Origin: CAZIKF01 sp964539825 | Lineage (GTDB): Bacteria > Muiribacteriota > UBA6191 | DNA: 16,258 bases | Assembly: GCA_964539825.1 (NCBI GenBank) | Contig: CAZIKF010000064.1 | Coordinates: 1-16,258 of the forward strand | Direction of reading: 5' to 3' | Position numbers and translations under genes: made by a program | Notes under the pieces: model-generated | Told to the model about the DNA's origin: nothing | What the model saw: only the letters and a program-made list of their open reading frames with translations | Database searches by the model: none | In this document: piece after piece, positions 8,032-14,663 of the stretch | How the letters are laid out: every line of letters starts with the position of its first letter | Numbering within the stretch: the stretch's first letter is position 1

Positions 8032-8061
8032 AAAAAAAAGAAAAGGGTCCCGAGGGACCCT
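8032..8061 (-). terminator. Rho-independent terminator of flagellin 8093-10756
   Basis: Perfect 7-bp stem AGGGTCC/GGACCCT (8044-8050 with 8055-8061), loop of four, followed on the minus strand by TTTCTTTTTTTT. It starts 31 nt after the stop codon, and its U-run leads directly into the upstream side of the next FliA promoter. Confidence 0.9.
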
Positions 8062-8092
8062 GATCTTTATGCGCTTAAAAGAGGTTCTTAGT

Positions 8093-10756
8093 TTATCCGA
8101 GTAGCTGTAGACCTCCTTGTGGTATAGCCTTCGCCTGGGCTAATTGAGCGGTTCCTGCCTGAGTCAGAATCTGCCGTCTGGTGAACTCAACGGTCTCCTT
8201 GGCCAGATCTACATCACGAATGGAAGATTCGAAATTTGAGAGATTCGAATGACTTACAGTAGCGTTGTTGATTGTGGAAGAGAGCCGGTTTTGAACAGCA
8301 CCCAGCTTAGATCTCTCAGACGAGACCGCCTGAATAGCATCATCAATTTTCCCCAGGGCATCCGTCGCCGCACTGATGTTGGTAACATCTGTACCCTTGA
8401 GACCCAGTGATGTTGCTGTAGCATTTCGAATCTGAAAGCTCATGAACTGCTGCTGGTTAGCGGCAACTTCAAAATTCAGGGTTTTATCTGTCACATGCAC
8501 ATTGAAATCAGTCTTGCCTTCACCCTGATCTGAACTCTGGAAATCCAGTCCGAATCCACTGCGGCCCGTAGTCTGGAATTGTCCGTTATTCGATACCGAA
8601 AGCACAACCCGAGACTCTTCACCTGCAGATTTGGAGAAGAAATCCAACCGGTTACCGGAATCAATTTCAAAATCCACGTTAGTAGTGTTGAGATTGCTTC
8701 CGTTGATGACTGATGTCACTGCTTCCTTTGAGATCGTAAAAGACTCAGAGGAGGCGACAATGTTATTGGTTCCGATCATCATCGTGTCAGTCGTGGCCCC
8801 GTCTTTGTCGGTGACCGTAAACCGAAAGGTTTGATCGAAAGTAAAACCTTGTGTGGATTGAGCCCCAGCAGTATCCCCGGTGTAAACAGCTGCGTTTCCC
8901 CCGGTGCCAATGTTGTTCTGCCCATCCACAAATCCCAGGTTTGCCATCGACTCACCGGCCCCGGAGGAAATGGAAACCTTGGAATCTCCACCGGTTTCCG
9001 TTGAACGTATCTCCAGTTTTCCATCAGAGGTTTGCAATGCCTCTGCCTTGATGGAATTTTGGGAAAAGTAAGCGTTAAAGGTATTTACTACTGAGGTGGC
9101 AGATATCTGCACTCCTCTGTTAAAAGTGATGTCTCCACCTGCGGAAACGGCAGTACTTGCAGTTCCTGCATTAGTGTTAAAGTCTCCATCTCCAACACGT
9201 ACATTTAATATTCCGGTTCCATTAATGACAATGCCCTGGGATATATCAGCCGTACCGGTGATAGTAGCGCTGGTTCCACCTGAGCCCGTGACCTTGCCAT
9301 CCACAATCCCCATGATGTCCAGTGCTGCTTGATTTCCAGCTATGGAAATCTCTCCTGAAGTACCGCTAATACCTGAGGTGAGTTGGAGATTGTACCCATC
9401 AAAACTGGCATTGATTCCAGGGTTTTGCATACTCGATGAGGTGGTGGTTCGTGTCAATGGGCTTCCGGCGTTATTCGCAGCGGAAACCGCGTTGTTAATC
9501 ATGCTTGAAATCGAACCTGTGGTGTAGGTTCTACTTCTCGTCAGAGTCACTGTTACGGGAGCTGACAAGTTGCCAGCGGCCTGACCGTTGTACTCTGAAT
9601 TGGTGTCATGAAAGGTGAACACCACGTTGTTTCCAGCGATTGTAATCGCGTCTGTGGCAGCCACTGAGCCATCCAGCCTGGCTTCAGATGCCAGTTCAAA
9701 TTGGATATCCAGCCCACCGATCACACCGCTGGTTCTACCACTGGTGGTGTTTTCAGCAATAGTTTCGGGTGTAGCCACTCCTGTTGAGGTGGAGGTGACT
9801 TTGTAAGCGGCATCCTCAGAGGCTACGGTAACCTGCATGGCGAGAGCCTTGAGAATTCCTTCGTCCCCTCCGAAGGAGAGTTCTCCAATACTTCCTTCCC
9901 TGCCCGAATCGAACAGGAACTGTCCTGAACTGGAGTTAAAGGCAAAAGTGGAACCGGTAATTCCCAGTCCCCCATCCTCTACTCGCTTCGTTACAGCTTC
10001 TTCCACTTTATTGCCAAATTCCTCAAGTGTCTGGTCACTGGACATAATCACTTCCGCGGTTTGTCCATTGCCCTTCAGCACAAGAGTCTGGGGAGATTCC
10101 AATCTGTCATTTCCTGCCAGATCAGTCATACTCTCCAGTTTGCCAAGTTTGGTAGAAAGTCCTGCCACATTCCCGGTGGTTTCATCCCTTTGAATGGCCG
10201 ACATCTGAACTTGTTTGATTCCTGATTCTTCCTTTGTAATCTTAACCTTGTAATCACCGGCACCAACATTTGCGGCTCCCGTCTGGAATACCTCAAGATC
10301 GTCGTTATCGGTAGAAACAAGAGCCGCCATACTCCCATCGAGTGTCTTCTTGGTATTGAATTCGGTGGTCTCAGCGATCCGATCGATTTCTTCTACCAAT
10401 TGATCTACTTCCTTCTGAATTTCAAGTCGATCTCCAGAAGTAAGGGCATCTGACTGGGCCTGGATAGAGAGTTCTCTCATCCTGTTTAAAATTGAATGGT
10501 CCTCATTGAGAGCACCTTCCGCTGTCTGAATCAGTGAGGTAGCGTCCTGGGCATTTTGGATACCCCTGGACAAACCCACGATTTGACCGCGTATTTTCTC
10601 GGACACTGTTAGTCCGGCAGCATCATCGGCACCGCGATTGATCTTGAGTCCCGATGAGAGCCGCTCGATGGACTTGGAGAGTCCGCTTTGACTCTGCCGC
10701 AAGTTGCCATTGGCAACCAGCGCGTTTACGTTCGTGTTTACTCGAAAACCTTCCAT
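8093..10756 (-). CDS. Giant flagellin with altered N terminus (MEGFRVN)
   Basis: 887 aa from the ATG at 10756. An in-frame ATG at 10765 is rejected because it overlaps the GGAGGA (10765-10770) and leaves no spacing. The chosen start gives MEGFRVNTNVNAL, one Glu longer than the MGFRIN of its siblings. D0/D1 N-terminal: 1-150 (RLSSGLKINRGADDAAGL; RMRELSIQAQ). IN-like modules: about 243-306, 400-484, 548-609 and 670-720; VVFTFHDTN 378-386. C-terminal: about 770-887 (SSERSKLGAVQNR; ending AQAKAIPQGGLQLLG). It is closest to the 5051-7696 gene. Positions 71-73 read DAT where paralogues have DGI, at the edge of the D1 helix. No FliA promoter is visible directly upstream; the nearest is at 11485-11512, beyond a flagellin remnant. 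Confidence 0.96.
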   Translation of the reverse strand: MEGFRVNTNVNALVANGNLRQSQSGLSKSIERLSSGLKINRGADDAAGLTVSEKIRGQIVGLSRGIQNAQDATSLIQTAEGALNEDHSILNRMRELSIQAQSDALTSGDRLEIQKEVDQLVEEIDRIAETTEFNTKKTLDGSMAALVSTDNDDLEVFQTGAANVGAGDYKVKITKEESGIKQVQMSAIQRDETTGNVAGLSTKLGKLESMTDLAGNDRLESPQTLVLKGNGQTAEVIMSSDQTLEEFGNKVEEAVTKRVEDGGLGITGSTFAFNSSSGQFLFDSGREGSIGELSFGGDEGILKALAMQVTVASEDAAYKVTSTSTGVATPETIAENTTSGRTSGVIGGLDIQFELASEARLDGSVAATDAITIAGNNVVFTFHDTNSEYNGQAAGNLSAPVTVTLTRSRTYTTGSISSMINNAVSAANNAGSPLTRTTTSSSMQNPGINASFDGYNLQLTSGISGTSGEISIAGNQAALDIMGIVDGKVTGSGGTSATITGTADISQGIVINGTGILNVRVGDGDFNTNAGTASTAVSAGGDITFNRGVQISATSVVNTFNAYFSQNSIKAEALQTSDGKLEIRSTETGGDSKVSISSGAGESMANLGFVDGQNNIGTGGNAAVYTGDTAGAQSTQGFTFDQTFRFTVTDKDGATTDTMMIGTNNIVASSESFTISKEAVTSVINGSNLNTTNVDFEIDSGNRLDFFSKSAGEESRVVLSVSNNGQFQTTGRSGFGLDFQSSDQGEGKTDFNVHVTDKTLNFEVAANQQQFMSFQIRNATATSLGLKGTDVTNISAATDALGKIDDAIQAVSSERSKLGAVQNRLSSTINNATVSHSNLSNFESSIRDVDLAKETVEFTRRQILTQAGTAQLAQAKAIPQGGLQLLG

Positions 10757-10762
10757 TAGATT

Positions 10763-10868
10763 CATCCTCCTTGATGGTTTCCTGGCCGACCATCCTTGTC
10801 GGCGTTAGTTAAATCAATGACAGCAAGCCCTATCCAATCCCGAACCGTGGACCGGTAACCGGGGATAG
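10763..10868 (-). promoter_or_regulatory. Flagellin leader with paired GGA hairpins plus GUCCA hairpin
   Basis: On the minus strand the Shine-Dalgarno is in loop AAGGAG closed by CAUC/GAUG (10763-10776). A 6-bp stem GCCGAC/GUCGGC has loop AAGGAUG (10785-10803). A nested hairpin (10830-10868) has outer CUAUCC/GGAUAG, a short middle stem, and inner ACCG-GUCCA-CGGU. The GGA motifs are 25 nt apart. Its loop and flanks are the closest here to the CsrA in vitro consensus (CARGGAUG core). CsrA binding is inferred. Confidence 0.65.
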
Positions 10869-10884
10869 AGTCGTAGTCAAGGTT

Positions 10885-11080
10885 GCTATCGATTCCCGCA
10901 CCGTGGCCCGGAAGCGGGGATAGCCTTACTCAAACTTCAGGGACTGGGGTCCCTGAACCCGTAAAATCTGGTTTTATACCGAAAAACAAACGGTATGTCC
11001 GTTATAGGTTCATGACCAAAATACGCTCATCGCAGATGAGCAAAGGAATCGACAGATTCCTCATTTGGCCGGGAATCCGG
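10885..11080 (-). other. Chain of perfect hairpins in extended leader
   Basis: Successive inverted repeats, almost without gaps: 10885-10924 (three-tier hairpin: GCUAUC/GAUAGC, CCCGC/GCGGG and CCG-GGCCA-CGG), 10936-10957 (perfect 9-bp stem, 4-nt loop), 10976-10996 (6 bp), 11025-11041 (6 bp), 11045-11060 (6 bp), 11069-11080 (CCGG/CCGG). None is followed by a U-run on the minus strand, so they are not ordinary terminators. With the two hairpins nearer the start they make about eight in 300 nt. The function is unknown. Confidence 0.6.
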
Positions 11081-11085
11081 ACAAA

Positions 11086-11220
11086 CTAAATGCGTTTGGG
11101 CATATATTTTGGGGGCGCCTGAGACATACGATTTCGAGTACGTCGTTCAAATTGCGCGTAGGTAAGTGGAATGATTTTTGGAAGGGCGCTGTGGTACAGC
11201 GTACGAAAAGAAAAACCCAT
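11086..11220 (-). pseudogene. Decayed flagellin 5' end, or a 44-aa basic peptide
   Basis: A 44-codon frame starts at 11220 with GGAGGA (11225-11230) four bases upstream and a complete flagellin-type leader and FliA promoter. It begins MGF and contains HSAL at 11-14, against N(V/I)SAL at residues 8-12 in real flagellins; otherwise (FRTLYHS, PKIIPLTY, ERRTRNR) it does not match and then stops. I read it as the stub of a flagellin whose body was lost, with a two-codon insertion after MGF. The alternative is a functional short basic protein, or a leader peptide for the flagellin 330 nt downstream. The intact Shine-Dalgarno keeps that alternative open. Confidence 0.5.
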
Positions 11221-11223
11221 GAT

Positions 11224-11302
11224 ATCCTCCGTGATCTCTTTCAGACTAACATCCTGTTAGCTCTGTTAATTCTACAAATCTCAAAAAAAGTGGACCGGAT
11301 TT
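11224..11302 (-). promoter_or_regulatory. Flagellin-type leader before the remnant
   Basis: On the minus strand the Shine-Dalgarno is in loop ACGGAG closed by AUC/GAU (11224-11235). A stem CUAAC/GUUAG has loop AGGAU (11246-11260; GGA 24 nt from the first). A third structure has outer stem AAAUC/GAUUU (11276-11302) but has lost the inner stem next to CGGUCCAC, where only a U-run follows. That fits partial decay of the leader. Confidence 0.5.
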
Positions 11303-11484
11303 TAAGACTTTTGATAGTGAGAGTTTTCAGGCTCTCTTCCAAAGTATCGGAGGGGGGTTGGATTTGTATGAATCCGTTGGGATTCGTTTGGGGGTAATTA
11401 AAGGGAATTATCTCTAATTTACGGGGAGTTAGCTCGAGATACAGCCTGGCTCTAAGTTTCTTTTCAGAGAATCCCCTATTAGGA

Positions 11485-11512
11485 CTATCGGCATTTCAGG
11501 GGTCGGACTTTA
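11485..11512 (-). promoter_or_regulatory. FliA (sigma-28) promoter upstream of the flagellin remnant
   Basis: The minus strand reads TAAAGTCC (11505-11512), then 12 bases, then GCCGATAG (11485-11492). It is a near copy of the promoter at 7993-8020, with the same spacing and AAATGCCGATA context. It lies 265 nt upstream of the remnant start and about 730 nt upstream of the flagellin at 10756, which may depend on it since no nearer promoter was found. Confidence 0.75.
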
Positions 11513-11522
11513 GAGGAATTTT

Positions 11523-11559
11523 AAAAAAAAGAGAAGGGCCGCGATATTTCGCGACCCTT
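11523..11559 (-). terminator. Rho-independent terminator of flagellin 11678-14362
   Basis: 11-bp stem with one G-U pair (11534-11544 with 11549-11559), loop of four. On the minus strand it is followed by CTC and eight U. It lies 119 nt past the stop codon and 11 nt before the -35 of the next FliA promoter. Confidence 0.92.
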
Positions 11560-11677
11560 ATTCGTTCATCCATCCCTTGACTAACTGCGTGGATACGGAT
11601 TTCGCATTGAGCGTTCCAGTTTCCCGCAGAGTGTCCCGGAAGAACCAACGAGTGATTCCTCCGGGGTTTAACTCTTA

Positions 11678-14362
11678 TTATCCGAGAAGCTGTAGCGCTC
11701 CCTGTGGTAGACCCTGAGCTTGAGCGAGTTGTGCGGTACCCGCCTGGATCAGAATCTGTGATCTGGTAAAATTGATGGTCTCTTTGGCCACATCTACATC
11801 ACGTATCAGTGATTCAGTGGATGAGAGATTGGTACTGGTAGTAGTAAGATTTCGAATTGTAGAAGTCATTCGGTTCTGAAGGGAACCGAGTTTGGACCTC
11901 TCCGACGAGATCGTACTCACAGCCCGGTCAATGTCCCCGAGTGCCTTGGTAGCCGTCTTGATGTTGGTGATATCAAGACCCTTGAGTCCAAGGGCTTCAG
12001 CACCGGTGTTCACGATTTCGAAGTTCAGGTGTTGAGACTTGTTTGCTCCAACCTGAAAGGTGAGTCTCCGGTCCGTGACATGCAGGTCAAACCGGGTGGT
12101 ACCCTTGCCCTGTACAGCCGAACCGAAATCGATCCCAAACCCGACTCTTCCCACCGTTTCCAAATTCGCGGTGGAAGTCGTGAGCACAATTCTGGCGGTA
12201 TCTCCCGTAGAGCGGGAGAAGAAATCGAGTCTGCCTCCGGCATCAAATCCAAAATCTACATCGGTGGTCTTCAAAGTGCTTGAATCGAGAATGGAAGCAA
12301 CTGCATCCTTGCTGATGGTGAAGGACTCATTTGCCGAGGATGTGTTAGAGGTTCCAAACTGAATGGTCCCAGTCTGTGAACCGCCTTTGTCGGTGACTCT
12401 AAATGTCAGGTGGTCAGAAAGGGTGTAACCTTCATCCCTGGCGACATCATTGGTAGTCCCGTTGAAAACAGCTGCCGAACCTCCGGTACCGGTGTCCGAC
12501 TGCCCACTGAGAAATCCCATTACCGCAAGGGAATCACCAGCAGATGCAACCGAAATAGAGACCTTTGAGTCTCCACCGGTTTCAGTGCTTCTCATCTCGA
12601 TCTTTCCATCGGAAGTGATCGCTGCTGTAGCTTTGATGTTATTCACTGAGAAGTAGTTATTGAAAGAATCTAAAATGGAGGTTGAGGATAAATTAACTCC
12701 TTTCGCAAAGGCAAGATATCCCCCATTGGAAACGGAATCGCTTCGGCCGCTACCCGCTCCTGTACTTCCCTGGCTCGTATTGAAATCACCATCCCCGATC
12801 TCAATCTGAACCGTCCCGGTACCTGCAAAGACTATCCCTTCGGAGATCACAGTGGTACCCGTAAGAACCGCCTGCGTTCCTCCTGATCCTAAGACTTTTC
12901 CAGTATTGATCCCCAAAAGTTCAGAAGCCTGGGCATTGCCCGAGACAGAAATGGTTCCTGAAGTCCCCTTTATACTAGAGGTTAAAACCAGGTTAAAACC
13001 ATCAAAACTGGCTGTGACCCCAGGGACCTGAAGGTTGGTAGAAGTCGCGGCTCTCGTAAATGCGCTGGTGGCGTCATTTGATGCCGCAACTGCCAGGTTT
13101 ACAACAGACTCAATGGAGGTGAGAGTGTAAGTTCTTGACCTGGTTAGGGTTACAGTCACAGGCGCGGAGAGGCTGGTAGAGGCCTGGCTCACTGCGCTAG
13201 CATTGGTATCATGAAAAGTAAAGACCACATTGCTGGTACCTACAGAGATAGCCTCTGACGAGGATACTGAACCATCAATTCTGGCTTCGGCTGGAAGCTG
13301 AAATTTTAAATCAAGTCCAGGAACGATCCCCTTTGCGGTACTGGTGGTGGTGTTAGCGCTGGTGGTTGAAGCTATATTATCCAACAATCCTACTGTGGTT
13401 GCCGTAACCTTGAAGGCCGCTGGCTCGGACTCATTGGTAATCTGAAAACCCAGGGCACGAATGATATTCTCATTGACAGCCAGGGCAACTTCTCCAGTCT
13501 GTCCATCTCGTCCGGAGACAAAGAAGAACTGCCCCTTGGACGCATTAAACGCGAAGGTTGAACCACGGCCACCCAGTCCGCCGTCCTCTACATCTTTGGT
13601 GATGGCAGTCTCCATTGCGGTCGCGAACTCTTCAAGAGTGAGATCTCCAGACATGGTGACGGTTGTTTTTTCTCCGTTTCCACGAATGGTAATGGGTGTG
13701 GGGACATCCAGTACGAGGTTTCCATCGTTATCATACATGGACTCCAAATCCTGGAGTTGGGTACTCAGGCCGGCTACATTGCCGGTTTCCCTGTGCTTCA
13801 TGATGGCGGAAGCCTGGATCTGTTTTTCTCCAGCATCCTCAAGTAAGACGCCGACCTCATAGTCTCCGGCACCCACGCCGGCAGAGCCGCTTTGAAAAGC
13901 GACGAGGTCATTGTTGTTTGTACTCACCAGCGCATTAGCGCTCCCGTCGAGTAATTTCTTGGTATTGAACTCAGTGGTGAGTGAAATTCGGTCTACTTCA
14001 TCAACTAATTGATCCACCTCCTTTTGAATTTCAAGGCGATCGTTGATGGTTAGTGAATCAGCCTGTGACTGAATGGCTAGTTCCCTCAGTCGATTGAGAA
14101 TGGAAGCGTCTTCATTAAGCGCTCCTTCAGCGGTTTGAATTAAAGAAATTCCATCCTGGGCGTTGCCGATGGCACGATTTAATCCACGAATCTGACCCCG
14201 GAGTTTTTCCGAAATCGTCAGACCGGCGGCATCATCGGCACCTCGGTTAATCCTAAGTCCTGATGAGAGTCTCTCGATTGAAGTTTGTACACCTGATTGG
14301 CTTTGGCGCAGGTTTCCCTGTGCAATAAGAGCAGTGATATTATTATTAATACGAAAACCCAT
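11678..14362 (-). CDS. Giant flagellin
   Basis: 894 aa, the longest complete member. Starts MGFRINNNITAL at 14362 with GGAGGA (14367-14372) four bases upstream. D0/D1 N-terminal: 1-150 (RLSSGLRINRGADDAAGL; RLRELAIQSQ). IN-like modules at about 243-306, 402-485, 560-618 and 680-730; VVFTFHDTN 379-387. Against its paralogues it has a longer Ser/Thr-rich linker near 325-345 and a Gly/Ser-rich loop near 530-548. C-terminal: about 775-894 (SSERSKLGSLQNR; VDVAKETINFTRSQILIQAG; ending PQGALQLLG). It pairs with the partial gene at 14664, sharing KSQHLNFE and STNLSS that the other three lack. No Cys or Trp seen. Confidence 0.97.
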   Translation of the reverse strand: MGFRINNNITALIAQGNLRQSQSGVQTSIERLSSGLRINRGADDAAGLTISEKLRGQIRGLNRAIGNAQDGISLIQTAEGALNEDASILNRLRELAIQSQADSLTINDRLEIQKEVDQLVDEVDRISLTTEFNTKKLLDGSANALVSTNNNDLVAFQSGSAGVGAGDYEVGVLLEDAGEKQIQASAIMKHRETGNVAGLSTQLQDLESMYDNDGNLVLDVPTPITIRGNGEKTTVTMSGDLTLEEFATAMETAITKDVEDGGLGGRGSTFAFNASKGQFFFVSGRDGQTGEVALAVNENIIRALGFQITNESEPAAFKVTATTVGLLDNIASTTSANTTTSTAKGIVPGLDLKFQLPAEARIDGSVSSSEAISVGTSNVVFTFHDTNASAVSQASTSLSAPVTVTLTRSRTYTLTSIESVVNLAVAASNDATSAFTRAATSTNLQVPGVTASFDGFNLVLTSSIKGTSGTISVSGNAQASELLGINTGKVLGSGGTQAVLTGTTVISEGIVFAGTGTVQIEIGDGDFNTSQGSTGAGSGRSDSVSNGGYLAFAKGVNLSSTSILDSFNNYFSVNNIKATAAITSDGKIEMRSTETGGDSKVSISVASAGDSLAVMGFLSGQSDTGTGGSAAVFNGTTNDVARDEGYTLSDHLTFRVTDKGGSQTGTIQFGTSNTSSANESFTISKDAVASILDSSTLKTTDVDFGFDAGGRLDFFSRSTGDTARIVLTTSTANLETVGRVGFGIDFGSAVQGKGTTRFDLHVTDRRLTFQVGANKSQHLNFEIVNTGAEALGLKGLDITNIKTATKALGDIDRAVSTISSERSKLGSLQNRMTSTIRNLTTTSTNLSSTESLIRDVDVAKETINFTRSQILIQAGTAQLAQAQGLPQGALQLLG

Positions 14363-14365
14363 TAG

Positions 14366-14448
14366 TTCCTCCTTGAATCTGGGTCCGATCCGGTCATCCT
14401 TGACCAGATTATTATTCTTTTTGTATGAACCCGGGTTGACCGGTGTTC
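14366..14448 (-). promoter_or_regulatory. Flagellin leader with paired GGA hairpins plus third hairpin
   Basis: On the minus strand the Shine-Dalgarno is in loop AAGGAG closed by UUC/GAA (14366-14377). Stem GGUCA/UGACC has loop AGGA (14392-14405), with GGA motifs 27 nt apart. The third hairpin (14427-14448) has GAAC/GUUC outside and CCGG-UCAAC-CCGG inside, a variant of the GNCCA hairpins elsewhere. The closing pairs of the Shine-Dalgarno stem differ from all siblings but still pair. Confidence 0.6.
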
Positions 14449-14592
14449 TCTGATGTTGTCGGAGCTAAGACCTGGATAGAATAAGCCTGTTAATGGGCGT
14501 TTAACTAGAAATAAGTCCTATTATATATCTGTATCTAATATTTAATCCCCATTTACAGCATGCCTATTATTTTTTAAGAAAAGTCGGAGAAA

Positions 14593-14606
14593 ATTTTCCG
14601 GAAAAT
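14593..14606. repeat. 14-bp AT-flanked palindrome downstream of flagellin 14664
   Basis: Perfect palindrome ATTTTCCGGAAAAT, only four bases past the 40-bp palindrome on the minus strand. It may add to termination or be a protein-binding site; the sequence does not decide. Confidence 0.4.
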
Positions 14607-14610
14607 GGAG

Positions 14611-14650
14611 GGAGCCCCCGGGGGACCCTTAAGGGTCCCCCGGGGGCTCC
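14611..14650 (-). terminator. 40-bp perfect GC-rich palindrome, probable terminator
   Basis: Two 20-base arms are exact inverted copies with no spacer; the centre lies between 14630 and 14631, at CTTAAG. It begins 13 nt past the stop of the flagellin at 14664. On the minus strand CTCCATTTTCC follows, so the U-run is weak for an intrinsic terminator, but stem strength and position fit the role. As a zero-spacer palindrome it could also be bidirectional or a binding site. Confidence 0.65.
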
Positions 14651-14663
14651 GAGCGTAAGGTTT

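Noticed and set aside
9837..10193. 118-aa open frame on the plus strand antisense to a flagellin, one of many (also 13461-13862, 15025-15348)
   Set aside because: These are shadows of the flagellin reading frame: Ser/Pro/Val-rich, without Shine-Dalgarno, and recurring at equivalent places in each paralogue because the sense codons repeat.
10885..10924. A known riboswitch (c-di-GMP or cobalamin type) from GGCCAC-like motifs
   Set aside because: The remaining conserved bases and junctions of those classes are absent; it is a simple nested hairpin.
10785..11080. CRISPR array or integron attC series, suggested by regularly spaced palindromes
   Set aside because: The hairpins differ in sequence and length, there are no identical direct repeats with unique spacers, and no cas or integrase gene is present.
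11065..11397. 110-aa plus-strand frame spanning the leader of the flagellin remnant
   Set aside because: It runs through the promoter-proximal leader and hairpins on the opposite strand, shows no recognisable domain and has no good ribosome site.
14520..14548. Sigma-70 promoter (TATAAT on the minus strand) for flagellin 11678-14362
   Set aside because: No acceptable -35 at 16-18 bases, and the stretch is AT-rich enough for a chance TATAAT.
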